Assembly: GCA_963703015.1 (NCBI GenBank)
Contig: OY969779.1
Span: 806,001 to 870,000, forward strand
Direction: 5' to 3'
DNA: 64,000 bases
From: Methanobacterium_B sp963703015
GTDB taxonomy: Archaea; Methanobacteriota; Methanobacteria; Methanobacteriales; Methanobacteriaceae
In this document: positions 54,708 through 63,248 of the stretch, in pieces
Numbering within the stretch: position 1 is the first letter of the stretch
Layout of the letters: each line of letters opens with the position of its first letter
Position numbers and translations under genes: made by a program
The notes under the pieces: generated by a model
What the model was told of the DNA's origin: nothing
The model's input: only the letters and a program-made list of their open reading frames with translations
Databases searched by the model: none

Positions 54708-55499
54708 CTATGGAAGGAGTTTTCTGAGTTCATCTGTTTTAATCTTCGCAATTGAAACAGCCTTCAATACTTCCTCTTGAGTTAAAGTTTTCTCTCCACC
54801 TTTCTGCATTGCACATATACTACCATCTTGAGTTATGCCTATGGATATACGGGCTCCCATCACTTCCTCTTCTTCGAGGGAAGGATCTATGATGAGTTCT
54901 TCGCCGATCTTTGCAAATGTGGACATGAGAGCTGTTTCGTTGATTGGTAGGGGCATCAAATTGTCGTAGTCGAGTACAACTTCGTCGTCAATGATTTTGG
55001 CTTCTGGTAACTTGGTGTTCATGAGTGCTGCAACACTTCCAAGTACAGCTGCATCCATGAGGTTTCCATCGTAGTCAACCACATGAAGATCCAAAAATAT
55101 CATCCATACCTTTTCACCAGGCACGATACATAATTTTTCTAGATCAACAACTTCGCCTTCCCTTATACATCTGTCTGTGACTCTTGAAAGCTCGACAGAA
55201 TTTTCATCTGGAGGTCCTGACTCAAAGTTAGGTGCTGCCATTGGCAGTAACTCTGTGTTGGTCATTAAAACTCCAACGTTCGGTGTGTCTCCAAATGGTG
55301 TTCCTATCTGGGGTTTGGCCCCAATGATTATCTGGGTGTTACCAATTTTTACCCTTGCGGAACCTTCAGCCTTTTCAATAACTCCGGCTTCGAGGGATAT
55401 TTCCCTGTACTCATCAAAGGCCCTTCCATCTGTTCTTTCACCGTTTTTAACCAGATTGGTTACGCTTTCCTTTATGATCTCTGGAACTATACGAACCAT
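54708..55499 (-). CDS. rrp42: Exosome subunit Rrp42
   Basis: 263 residues, non-catalytic RNase PH-like subunit of the exosome ring. RTDGRAFDEYREISLEAGVI, GNTQIIIGAKPQIGTPFGDTPN (described in parts) and a C-terminal AMQKGGEKTLTQEEV are characteristic. It pairs with Rrp41; its own active-site residues are not conserved in the family. ATG overlaps the Rrp41 stop. Confidence 0.94.
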   Translation of the reverse strand: MVRIVPEIIKESVTNLVKNGERTDGRAFDEYREISLEAGVIEKAEGSARVKIGNTQIIIGAKPQIGTPFGDTPNVGVLMTNTELLPMAAPNFESGPPDENSVELSRVTDRCIREGEVVDLEKLCIVPGEKVWMIFLDLHVVDYDGNLMDAAVLGSVAALMNTKLPEAKIIDDEVVLDYDNLMPLPINETALMSTFAKIGEELIIDPSLEEEEVMGARISIGITQDGSICAMQKGGEKTLTQEEVLKAVSIAKIKTDELRKLLP

Positions 55500-56230
55500 T
55501 ATTCATCACCATACCTGTTTTTTATGGCTGCCTTCTGTTTTTCGCTTATAATTTTACAACCGTTAATAGCGAGATCCAGTGCCTGTCCAAATTCTTCCTC
55601 TGTGAGATTTCCATCCATCTGTAGTAGTGTGATTTCACCTGTTCTTGGCATGATGGCAATTGGAACATCTGCTTGTCCTTCCTTGTCTTCAACCTCTGAT
55701 AGATCGAGTATGACTTTACCATCGGATTTTCCTGCTGCACAGGCAACAACCATGTCCCTCATTGGTATTCCGGCATCTGCCAGAGCAACTGATGCTGCTG
55801 TAATTCCAGCACATCTTGTTCCGCCTTCAGCTTCAATAACTTCTATGAAAACATCTATTGTTGAGCGTGGAAATTTTTCCAAGAACACTGCTGGAGTTAG
55901 GGCTTGAGAAGCTATTTTTGAGATTTCTACAGATCTTCTGTCCGGTCCTGGCCTCTTTCTGTCGCCCACAGAAAATGGTGCCATGTTGTACTTACACCTT
56001 AAAACAGCCTTGTTTGGCTGCATTAAACGTCTTACAAACAGTTCCCTCGGACCATATACAGCTGCAAGAACTTTGTTTCCACCGATTTCAAGATAAGCGG
56101 ATCCATCTGCTCTTTCAAGGACTCCTGCCTCTATTTTCATCTTCCTTAACTCGTCAAAAGCCCTTTTATCGGCCCTTCCACTGGTTTCAGTACCAGTGCC
56201 TAGATTGGTATTGGTTATAATGATAATCAC
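55499..56230 (-). CDS. rrp41: Exosome catalytic subunit Rrp41
   Basis: 243 residues. Phosphorolytic 3'-5' exoribonuclease. RADKRAFDELRKMKIEAGVL, GNKVLAAVYGPRELFVRRL, CKYNMAPFS and the catalytic GGTRCAGITAASVALADAGIP region are present. The GTG at 56230 overlaps the Rrp4 stop (GGGGTGA). Its N-terminus has a few extra residues (IIIITNTNLGTG) compared with most archaeal Rrp41. Confidence 0.95.
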   Translation of the reverse strand: MIIIITNTNLGTGTETSGRADKRAFDELRKMKIEAGVLERADGSAYLEIGGNKVLAAVYGPRELFVRRLMQPNKAVLRCKYNMAPFSVGDRKRPGPDRRSVEISKIASQALTPAVFLEKFPRSTIDVFIEVIEAEGGTRCAGITAASVALADAGIPMRDMVVACAAGKSDGKVILDLSEVEDKEGQADVPIAIMPRTGEITLLQMDGNLTEEEFGQALDLAINGCKIISEKQKAAIKNRYGDE

Positions 56231-57021
56231 CCCTCATTTGGATTAATACCTTCATCATCTTTCGTTTCTTCTTCTGGTTCAGATTCTTCTTCAATTTCAG
56301 ATTCTTCAATCTCAAGATTTTCAGATTCTTCAGAATCATCAGAGCCAGGTTCACGTCCTAAAAGTGTTGCTAACATGTCCCTCACACGGTCAGTTAAGCC
56401 CGATGTATGGGCCTGTTCTTCGATCATGTTTATGACCTTCTCTGCAACCCTTTCCATGGTAGGATCTCCCTTGACCCAAACCACTCCATTTTGTCCCACA
56501 ATGACTTCACATTTGGTTTCATCCTTGATCATGTTGATCATGGATCCCTTCTTACCAATGAGTCTGGGTACCTTGGTTGGTGTGATGTTGATGAGGATTC
56601 CTCCCCTGAACTTACCTAGTCCCCTGCCTTTAAGACCGAGTTTGACCTTTTTCACTTCGTCAACATCTACAACCCTCAAAAATAAAACATCCCCCACATC
56701 AAATGTGCGGCTCAATTCCCTTTTTTCCTTTCCAAATACATCGGATGCTGGTAAAAATCCGGAGTATGGTGAGTTGATTTCAAGATTCCACATTGAAAAT
56801 CTTATATCAGTAACTTCACCTATGACCACATCTCCCCTCTTTGGGATGTACTTACTCTGTAAGGGTATTACACTTATTTTTTTGTCCCTTATTGCCACAA
56901 GGCCTACAAGTGAGGAACAAATTTTGTCGTTTTCCTTGAAAGTTCCTCTTCCAGAGTTATATTCTTCATCAGCCAGAATATCTCCCGGAATTACAATTTC
57001 TTTATCCTCTACAAATATCAC
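56227..57021 (-). CDS. rrp4: Exosome cap subunit Rrp4
   Basis: 264 residues. N-terminal domain with VIPGDILADEEYNSGRG, central S1 domain (GDVVIGEVTDIRFSMWNLEI) and KH domain (VPRLIGKKGSMINMIKDET). The last 40 residues are almost wholly Glu/Ser/Asp, a longer acidic tail than in many Rrp4 proteins. It binds RNA at the entrance of the exosome ring. 43 bases after SBDS. Confidence 0.95.
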   Translation of the reverse strand: MIFVEDKEIVIPGDILADEEYNSGRGTFKENDKICSSLVGLVAIRDKKISVIPLQSKYIPKRGDVVIGEVTDIRFSMWNLEINSPYSGFLPASDVFGKEKRELSRTFDVGDVLFLRVVDVDEVKKVKLGLKGRGLGKFRGGILINITPTKVPRLIGKKGSMINMIKDETKCEVIVGQNGVVWVKGDPTMERVAEKVINMIEEQAHTSGLTDRVRDMLATLLGREPGSDDSEESENLEIEESEIEEESEPEEETKDDEGINPNEG

Positions 57022-57064
57022 ATTCTGCCTCCTTTATTGGAATGCTAAAAAAATGAACTTACAG

Positions 57065-57757
57065 TTAGAGCAGCTTGGTCTCTACTTGGCCATGGGTTAG
57101 TTCGTTGAGTTTTTGGTAGAAGTTGTCCTGCATACCTCCAGGTATCTCAACAACAGCCACCCAAGAGCCGTCCTGTTGCCATTCTTCCTGCATGGGTTTT
57201 CCAAATTCCGGAATGGCACCGTAGACTTTTCCTGAGAAATCTCCAGGAACCCTTATAGCTACTTTAACTTTTTCAAATCTGATGGGAATCTTGACCCTAA
57301 TGGCCTTCAAAGTTGTGTTTACCTGCTCATCAACACTTTTAAATGGATCTATACGTACCTTAGCTTCATCCATAGCAATTTCTATTCTTCTTACGGGATG
57401 TGGAAGTTTTGTCTGGGGGTTTATTGCTTCCCTTGCAATGGTTGTTACAACCTTCAGACGCTTTTCTTCCTGCATGTCTTTACGTTGTTGTGCTGTGAGC
57501 TGAATCTGGCCTTTTTTTAGAATATTAGCAGCAACTTCGACATGGTCCGTTGTTTGGAAAGCCTTCATCATGGCTTCTTCAGAGGCTTTGTCTCCCTTTT
57601 TTGCATCTTTGAAAATTTCCTCCACAACAAGGATATCTTCAACATTAATGGCCTGACCCCTCTTGAAGTCTGATGCAAGATCTGGATCAACCAGTATCTC
57701 GAAATGTTCACCAAAATATTCTAAACGTGCTGTTACTGCATCATCAAGGTTTACCAT
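57065..57757 (-). CDS. Ribosome maturation protein SBDS
   Basis: 230 residues of three domains: N-terminal FYSH (ARLEYFGEHFEILVDPDLA), middle helical (DMQEEKRLKVVTTIAREAINP) and C-terminal ferredoxin-like. It removes the anti-association factor aIF6 from the large subunit with EF-2. Start two bases after the psmA stop. Full length. Confidence 0.95.
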   Translation of the reverse strand: MVNLDDAVTARLEYFGEHFEILVDPDLASDFKRGQAINVEDILVVEEIFKDAKKGDKASEEAMMKAFQTTDHVEVAANILKKGQIQLTAQQRKDMQEEKRLKVVTTIAREAINPQTKLPHPVRRIEIAMDEAKVRIDPFKSVDEQVNTTLKAIRVKIPIRFEKVKVAIRVPGDFSGKVYGAIPEFGKPMQEEWQQDGSWVAVVEIPGGMQDNFYQKLNELTHGQVETKLL

Positions 57758-57759
57758 GT

Positions 57760-58511
57760 CTATTCCTCTTCTTCCTCCTTAGATTTTCTAATGAGGAGTT
57801 CTTCAACATGCTCGGTAATTTCATCGTCTGCGAGTTTCCTGAACTTCTTATCCTTAGCATCTATGATGGCAATTTCAACACTTTCAACAGTTGTTTTACC
57901 TTCTGTTGCTTCGTAAACAGCATCTAAAGCTAGTTCAATTGCTTCATCAAGTTTGATGTCTTCAGTATATTTCTTCTCAAACTCATCCATTGCAATCTGT
58001 CTTCCTGCACCTATTGCTGTGGCCTTGTACTCTATCAATGCACCACTTGGATTCTGTTTCGAATAATTTGCATCCTGATTCATTTACTCCACCTATAATG
58101 AGTGCTGAACCAAAGGGCCTAACTCCCCCATGCTGAGTGTACATCTGTTTCATATCACATATTTTCTTGGCAAGACCATCGATCCTTATTGGTTCGTTGT
58201 AGGTGATCTTGTTGATTCTGAGATTCCATTCTTGCCTTTTCAACCAGTGCCCTTGCATCTGCCACTAGCCCAGAGGTAGCTGCTCCAATATGGTCGTCAA
58301 TCTGGAATATCTTCTCGATGGATTTAGGTTCTACGAGTTTACTTGTGGGTCTTTTATCAACCACCAGTACTATGCCTTCAACTGATTTAACACCTAAAGA
58401 AGTTGTACCTCGTTTAACAGCTTCCCTAGCATATTCAACCTGAAATAACCTTCCATCCGGACTAAATACAGTTATAGCCCTATCGTATCCTGCTCCTTGA
58501 AACGGTTGCAT
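57760..58511 (-). pseudogene. psmA: Proteasome alpha subunit with two frameshifts (likely sequence errors)
   Basis: Three consecutive frames together give a complete alpha subunit of about 249 residues. Part 1 runs from ATG 58511: MQPFQGAGYDRAITVFSPDG and RLFQVEYAREAVKRGTTSLG, to KARMESQ. Part 2: INKITYNEPIRIDGLAKKICD, YTQHGGVRPFGSALIIGG, CKLFET. Part 3: PSGALIEYKATAIGAGRQ to the acidic EEEEE end. Removing one A from CAGAATC at 58216-58217 and one at 58052-58053 makes every junction match the family (MESQINKITY and FETDPSGAL). The alpha subunit forms the outer rings of the 20S core and is essential, so true loss is unlikely. Confidence 0.88.
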
Positions 58512-58580
58512 ACATATACCTCACTAAAAGTTTTTTTCTAAAAATGAATTTATAATCTTAAAATAATTCTAAACTTACTT

Positions 58581-58588
58581 TTTATAAA
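58581..58588 (-). promoter_or_regulatory. Candidate TATA box before psmA
   Basis: TTTATAAA on the minus strand, about 70 bases before the psmA start, in the gap between rnp2 and psmA. It would allow an internal promoter for psmA to DUF3194. Motif and spacing only. Confidence 0.4.
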
Positions 58589-58615
58589 CTATTAATCTTT
58601 TATTTCATCTTACTC

Positions 58616-59005
58616 TTATAGTTTAATAAAGTTTTTTATTGCAGATTTAATTGTTCCAGAAATTCCCAGAGTATGGAAAACCACGTGTTTACCCCGGAAT
58701 CTGGTTATGGTTGGAAGTACGGCTCTTACAGATTCTACTTCTTCTCTTCTGCAGCGTATTATTCCCCGCATGTAGTTTTCATCGGGGTTTCCATGGGGGC
58801 TGGTATTTTTTCCACATTTCCATAATTTAACCACCCATATATCGAACTTTCCAGTTCCACATGCACCATACAAATAGAGGGAACCTTCTGTTATGGTATC
58901 TATGACATCTTCTCTGGTCATATGTCCCTGAAAAATTAATTCAAAAGCTATGTAACGCTTTTTATCCCTCATGGTTGGGGGCAGTATTTTGAGTTTTTGA
59001 TTCAT
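58616..59005 (-). CDS. rnp2: RNase P protein 2 (Pop5-like)
   Basis: 129 residues. Pop5/Rpp14-type subunit that forms a pair with Rnp3 to support RNase P catalysis in tRNA 5' processing. MRDKKRYIAFELIFQG, LYGACGTGKFDIWVVKLW and YMRGIIRCRREEVESVR are conserved. ATG 59005 fits the family start better than the TTG nine bases upstream. 38 bases after rnp3. Confidence 0.93.
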   Translation of the reverse strand: MNQKLKILPPTMRDKKRYIAFELIFQGHMTREDVIDTITEGSLYLYGACGTGKFDIWVVKLWKCGKNTSPHGNPDENYMRGIIRCRREEVESVRAVLPTITRFRGKHVVFHTLGISGTIKSAIKNFIKL

Positions 59006-59043
59006 TGCAATCAATTCTTTATGAGTGTTATTCGTTTGAGTTT

Positions 59044-59775
59044 TTACAACTCTACAACTGTTCTTACCCCATCCAAAACAAAATTATCCCGTTCATCATT
59101 TCTATCTATGATGTGTTTGGGAATGATTGACAGTGCTTCGAAGGATTCGTTTTCAGTCATGCCAAAACAGTTTGAAAGGGCAAATATATCCATGGGATTT
59201 CTTTGATCATAGCTTGATGTTGCGCCGGTCGTTATGATCACAGAAAACCCGTACTTTCGTTTAAGGGCCATAATGTGTCTAAACTGGCTTACTATCCTGT
59301 GTCTATACCTTAAATTGGTTTTTAAAAAACTGCCTAGGTTGATCTCAACTGCAACATCGTTCTCAGCTGCTTTCCGGGAAAGAACATGATTCATTCCACT
59401 GTCCCTTCTGTTCCTGTAGGGTTGTGAAAGTATATCCACATTTCTTTCTTCACAGGCTGCTCTGTTTATCCTGTTATCCCCGCCTTTTACCATGACTATG
59501 TCTGCTTTTTTTCGGGATCTTTGAACTTTTTTCTTCAGTTCTTCAGGATTTTTACAGGAAACTTCCAGGCATTTTCGGATTAGTATGTTGCTTTCATGTT
59601 TGAGTTCATCATATTCCTTTGAAATTTCTGAGTTGTAATCATCAAAATTGTAGGTCAGGGCTACACCAGAAAATCCTAATCTATCAGCTTCTTGAACAAT
59701 GGTTTTGTTTCCACTGATATTTAGATCGTAAAAATTTTCCCTGTAATTCTTTTTAGTCGAATAATTTCCTTCCAA
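59044..59775 (-). CDS. rnp3: RNase P protein 3 (Rpp30-like)
   Basis: 243 residues. TIM-barrel subunit of RNase P (Rpp30). NFYDLNI, FSGVALTYNF, NRINRAACEERNVDILSQPY, VAVEINLGSFLK and ALKRKYGFSVIITTGA are family segments. The frame start at TTG 59775 overlaps the preceding gene by 23 bases; residues 1-13 before FYDLNI are extra, and a later start is not available as ATG or GTG. Partner Rnp2 follows. Confidence 0.93.
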   Translation of the reverse strand: MEGNYSTKKNYRENFYDLNISGNKTIVQEADRLGFSGVALTYNFDDYNSEISKEYDELKHESNILIRKCLEVSCKNPEELKKKVQRSRKKADIVMVKGGDNRINRAACEERNVDILSQPYRNRRDSGMNHVLSRKAAENDVAVEINLGSFLKTNLRYRHRIVSQFRHIMALKRKYGFSVIITTGATSSYDQRNPMDIFALSNCFGMTENESFEALSIIPKHIIDRNDERDNFVLDGVRTVVEL

Positions 59776-60172
59776 TTTTCAATGCCACCTTTTTTTTCGC
59801 AGGATAGGCTGCTATTTTAATTTTTGCATGGATGGAATCACCATGTTCAACAACCTTCAGATCGCCCTGATATGCTCTCTGCTTATCGAAACGTAGAAAT
59901 AAATTTCCATAATCATCCATTTTATCTTCTAATTGATTGATAATCCTTTTCTTTGCTGGATCATCCATTGAAGATAGTAATTCAACAAACTCTTTGATCG
60001 GTTTTTTCGTATCGATCTTGTCGTGTAAAATTAGAACTTGATTTCTATAATACCCCTCTGTTGCTTCACATTGAGGGGATGAATTTGGAAAAAGTGTAGA
60101 AATAGATTCTAACACCTTTTCCTTACTTTCAGTTCCATAAACAAATGCTCTGTAAGATATGTTATGGATCAT
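59753..60172 (-). CDS. Conserved RNA-binding protein (exosome-associated COG1325 type)
   Basis: 139 residues. YRAFVYGTESKEKVLESIST at the N-terminus and LRFDKQRAYQGDLKVV with KIKIAAYPAKKK near the end are typical of a small archaeal RNA-binding family often encoded in the exosome superoperon. Acts presumably in RNA processing; the exact role is unknown. Three bases after L15e and overlapping rnp3 by 23 bases. Confidence 0.82.
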   Translation of the reverse strand: MIHNISYRAFVYGTESKEKVLESISTLFPNSSPQCEATEGYYRNQVLILHDKIDTKKPIKEFVELLSSMDDPAKKRIINQLEDKMDDYGNLFLRFDKQRAYQGDLKVVEHGDSIHAKIKIAAYPAKKKVALKIGRKLFD

Positions 60173-60175
60173 ACC

Positions 60176-60721
60176 TTATCGTACCTTTTCTGCCCCTTTA
60201 CCTTTATTTCGAAGTCCTCTTGATTTCTTACCTGCACTGGTCAGTCCTCTGAATACTCTGTTGGTATGCTGAGGTTCACAGATCCAGTTGATTTTAGAAT
60301 CATTCTTTATGGAAGGGTGGTTCGGATCTACAAGAATTACTTCGTAGAATTTGAATTTTCCATCTTCCCATAACCAGTAAGAGTTTAATACTTCTAGGTT
60401 TGGGTATTTTCTGGCAACCCTTTCTTCAGCAATTCTCTGGATGGATTTCTTTGGTGTGATCTTCTTTACACCCATTCTTTTTGGTTTCCTTCCTGCTGTG
60501 AATCTTGATTTACGCATTCCACCTCTACGAACTCTGGTTCGTACGACTACATAACCTTTTTTGGCTTTGTAACCTAAGGATCTTGCTCTGTCAATTCTGG
60601 TTGGCCTGTCAATTCTGTTAATAACACTTTCTCTTCTCCAAATAGGAGCACGAGATTGCATTAATTCTTTAACATAGGATTCGCTTGGGTTTTTCCATGC
60701 GTCCCTTATATATTTGTACAT
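60176..60721 (-). CDS. rpl15e: 50S ribosomal protein L15e
   Basis: 181 residues, slightly shorter than eukaryotic L15. YKYIRDAWKNPSESYVKELM, RRESVINRIDRPTRIDRARS, KKGYVVVRTRVRRGG and GLRNKGKGAEKVR are diagnostic. First gene of the superoperon, with a TATA box about 70 bases upstream. Confidence 0.97.
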   Translation of the reverse strand: MYKYIRDAWKNPSESYVKELMQSRAPIWRRESVINRIDRPTRIDRARSLGYKAKKGYVVVRTRVRRGGMRKSRFTAGRKPKRMGVKKITPKKSIQRIAEERVARKYPNLEVLNSYWLWEDGKFKFYEVILVDPNHPSIKNDSKINWICEPQHTNRVFRGLTSAGKKSRGLRNKGKGAEKVR

Positions 60722-60788
60722 TAAATTACACCTCTTTGTTCAGCTTGCGCCACATCCATGGGATGGTTTTACTTATCCCAAAAAAAAG

Positions 60789-60798
60789 TTTTATATAA
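60789..60798 (-). promoter_or_regulatory. Candidate TATA box for the L15e-DUF3194 superoperon
   Basis: TTATATAAAA on the minus strand, 68-77 bases before the L15e start, flanked by poly-T on the downstream side. Position gives a leader of about 45 bases. This is the best promoter candidate for the whole RNase P/proteasome/exosome operon. Confidence 0.5.
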
Positions 60799-60958
60799 CT
60801 TCAATGTAAGCAATCAAGTTTTAGTCAATTTATTCATCGCCAAAACTGGCGGTGATCACTATTGATCAACTTAGTTTAAAAAGATTACTATCCACATTCC
60901 CTAATTAATTTCATAGTCAGGGATGGGATTTAAAAAAAAGAAATTTAATTTTTAAATC

Positions 60959-61279
60959 TTATTCTTTGATCTTGTATAGAGCGTTCATACCCTTGGTAAA
61001 TGCAGGTTTACCAGCTAATAATAGCACTACCCTTAGAACATCAACTACTTCATCTTTAGTTATATCAAGTTCCGCCATACCACTGAGTATCTGTTTTTTA
61101 ACTGCTCTGTCATCAGATGCAGCTGCTGCTATTCCAATTGCAATCAGTTTCTGGGTTTTGTAGTCTAGAGTTTTACCGGAGTAACAAACATCATTCAGTG
61201 CGATACTTGCCTCGTAAAGATCAGGATAATCTTCTTTAACATGCTTCATACCCTTACTGAAAAATACTTCTTCCTTCAT
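60959..61279 (-). CDS. Carboxymuconolactone decarboxylase-family protein, second copy
   Basis: 106 residues. EVFFSKGMKHVKEDYPDLYEA, LDYKTQKLIAIGIAAAASDDR and LDITKDEVVDVLRVVLLLAGKPAFTKGMNAL (partly described) are typical of the CMD/AhpD helical fold. No CxxC pair, so peroxidase function is not supported. ATG 61279 follows AGAGGTGGTAAT. Only distantly like the member at 27438. Isolated gene; function unknown. Confidence 0.85.
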   Translation of the reverse strand: MKEEVFFSKGMKHVKEDYPDLYEASIALNDVCYSGKTLDYKTQKLIAIGIAAAASDDRAVKKQILSGMAELDITKDEVVDVLRVVLLLAGKPAFTKGMNALYKIKE

Positions 61280-61556
61280 ATTACCACCTCTATTTTTTTT
61301 ATACACACTTTATTTTATGTTCTTCAATTCATATAACTTTATCAACCATGAACTAGAATGATGATAAAAAAAGATTTATGGATGTTAAATCAGATAGACA
61401 TTAATTTCAGAGAGTGATTTTTAAAATATAATGCATTTTGCCATTAATTGAAAATAAGTAAATATTCTTTAAAAGTTAAAAAAATTTCAAAAACATACTG
61501 CAGATTTGTGCCTAAAAAATTAGATGGGCACTGAAGGGAAAAAGTGATTTTTAAAT

Positions 61557-62015
61557 CTATAATGCGCCCTTATTTTCTCTTCCTTCCCTCATACCAGTAC
61601 CTGCTTCTCTCTTCATTTTTTTAGGTTTGAACAACATTTTAACAACGTTGTCTGCATGTTCCCTTGCCCTGTTATCAGCCAGTACTTTAAGATCCTTATC
61701 ATCAATTCCTTCATCTTCATGGACAAAAACTTCTATGATGTGGGTGTTGGTCATTAATTGGGCCTGTATTAACCCTGTTGAGGCTTCATGGGCACATACT
61801 TTATCTATGTCTTCGGGTCCAGGCATTCCAAATGCCATTACAAGTTCACAGCCTTCCTCTTCTATTAATTTCTTTGATGCCACAGGAAGATCCTTAACAC
61901 CTGGAACTGTTCTTTCAACAAATTTGATGTTGGCAACTTGGGACTTGATCTGATCCATGGCTGCCCCTGCCATGTTGAATCTTGCAAATGTGGTGTCACA
62001 TATTCCCATTTTCAT
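61557..62015 (-). CDS. ribC: Archaeal riboflavin synthase
   Basis: 152 residues. The archaeal enzyme is related to lumazine synthase and dismutates two 6,7-dimethyl-8-ribityllumazines into riboflavin. MGICDTTFARFNMAGAAMDQ, VPGVKDLPVASKKLIEEEG, VMAFGMPGPEDIDKVCAHE and ANTHIIEVFVHEDE-type segments are characteristic. The C-terminal 20 residues (REAGTGMREGRENKG) are also seen in relatives. GGGTGATG lies upstream. Confidence 0.93.
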   Translation of the reverse strand: MKMGICDTTFARFNMAGAAMDQIKSQVANIKFVERTVPGVKDLPVASKKLIEEEGCELVMAFGMPGPEDIDKVCAHEASTGLIQAQLMTNTHIIEVFVHEDEGIDDKDLKVLADNRAREHADNVVKMLFKPKKMKREAGTGMREGRENKGAL

Positions 62016-62106
62016 TTTTTCATCACCCTAAAAATTATAAATGTTTGATGCTCGTGGATTTGATTGTAAAAAGAATAGAATAAATAGAATTTAAGGTTAA
62101 ATTACC

Positions 62107-63069
62107 TTAAATTCCGAAGGATTTCTTGAGAAGTTCAACATTAACTGCTCCGGCCCTGTATGTTTTTCCGGTTCTCATATCGTTAATAACTACTTCTGCA
62201 GGTGCAAACATTCCCTTGTCTATTTTGTAGAAGTCAAATTCAGCTTCTTTAAAGACATCGAAGAATGGTTTTCCATATCCTTCAGATGATGAGGATGGTA
62301 ACTGTTCTGCTAATGCTTTAATATCGTCACCTTCTTCAGATTCAACGTAGTAGTAGGTCCTTCCACCGAATAGAACTGCATCATTGGTTTTTCCCATTGC
62401 TTTAAGTCCATCTGGGTCTACTGGTGCGATTGGAGCTATTCCTGCTGCGTGTTTAACCTTTTTCACATCGAAGTTTAAAAATTCGAGCATTTTGTAGGTA
62501 CCGTTTTCAACCACCCTTCCTGCGATCTGTATGGATCCCACGAGTGATGATGTTGGTGCTACTAGGAGGTAAACATCCTCTGATTTAACACCACATTCAG
62601 ATGCTATGTTATCTGCAACATCTTCTCCAGGTAACTTGTCAGCTTCAAGTGTTAGTATTGCTATGTCTGCATCGTCTTTGTAATCAATTTCTTCGTAGGT
62701 TTCAGCAGGTTTTAGTGAGAGAGCCCTTGCAGGTCCAGAACCAAGTGCAAAGAAGTCACCAACACTCACTGACCATCCTGCCTTTTGAGCTCCTAGTGTG
62801 GAGATTGCAGGAAAATTAGTCTTTACCTTAACTGAAGGAATTGCAAAGTTTTCTGAGAGATCTCCAGGAATGGATATTCCCACCTCTGCAAGTCCACCTA
62901 AACAGATCTTTGTGTAGAGTTCACCAGCTTTAAAACTTCCAGAAACATTAACACCACAATCCAAAACTGTTGAACCATTTTCAAGTTTGGAAACTGCTAT
63001 GCCTATGTCGTCTGCATTTTCAATCATGTAGTCTACTGTTTTTTTTGCTTCGAGATTGACGCTTACCAT
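62107..63069 (-). CDS. mch: Methenyl-H4MPT cyclohydrolase
   Basis: 320 residues. Hydrolyses methenyl- to formyl-H4MPT reversibly in methanogenesis from CO2. VNLEAKKTVDYMIENADDIG, GELYTKICLGGLAEVGI, FALGSGPARALSLKP and LLVAPTSSLVGSIQIAGRVVE are diagnostic. Full length. Its presence is direct evidence that the host is a methanogen or close relative. Upstream is thyA, downstream ribC. Confidence 0.97.
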   Translation of the reverse strand: MVSVNLEAKKTVDYMIENADDIGIAVSKLENGSTVLDCGVNVSGSFKAGELYTKICLGGLAEVGISIPGDLSENFAIPSVKVKTNFPAISTLGAQKAGWSVSVGDFFALGSGPARALSLKPAETYEEIDYKDDADIAILTLEADKLPGEDVADNIASECGVKSEDVYLLVAPTSSLVGSIQIAGRVVENGTYKMLEFLNFDVKKVKHAAGIAPIAPVDPDGLKAMGKTNDAVLFGGRTYYYVESEEGDDIKALAEQLPSSSSEGYGKPFFDVFKEAEFDFYKIDKGMFAPAEVVINDMRTGKTYRAGAVNVELLKKSFGI

Positions 63070-63248
63070 TATTTCACCTTTTAAGATTAAATTATAAATT
63101 AAAATTACTTGGGATGTTGTATGTGTTTAAACTTACGATTTCAATTTTTAACTTACACAGTAAAATAGATTTAGTTTTGTTTATTGTATTAAAAAATTAA
63201 ATTTCAATCAAGCCTGAATTGTTAAAAATAAAGGGAATATGAAAGTAA

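Noticed and set aside
56375..57100. Long rightward open frame opposite rrp4
   Set aside because: Antisense shadow of a well-conserved gene; Ser/Thr/Leu-rich with no family.
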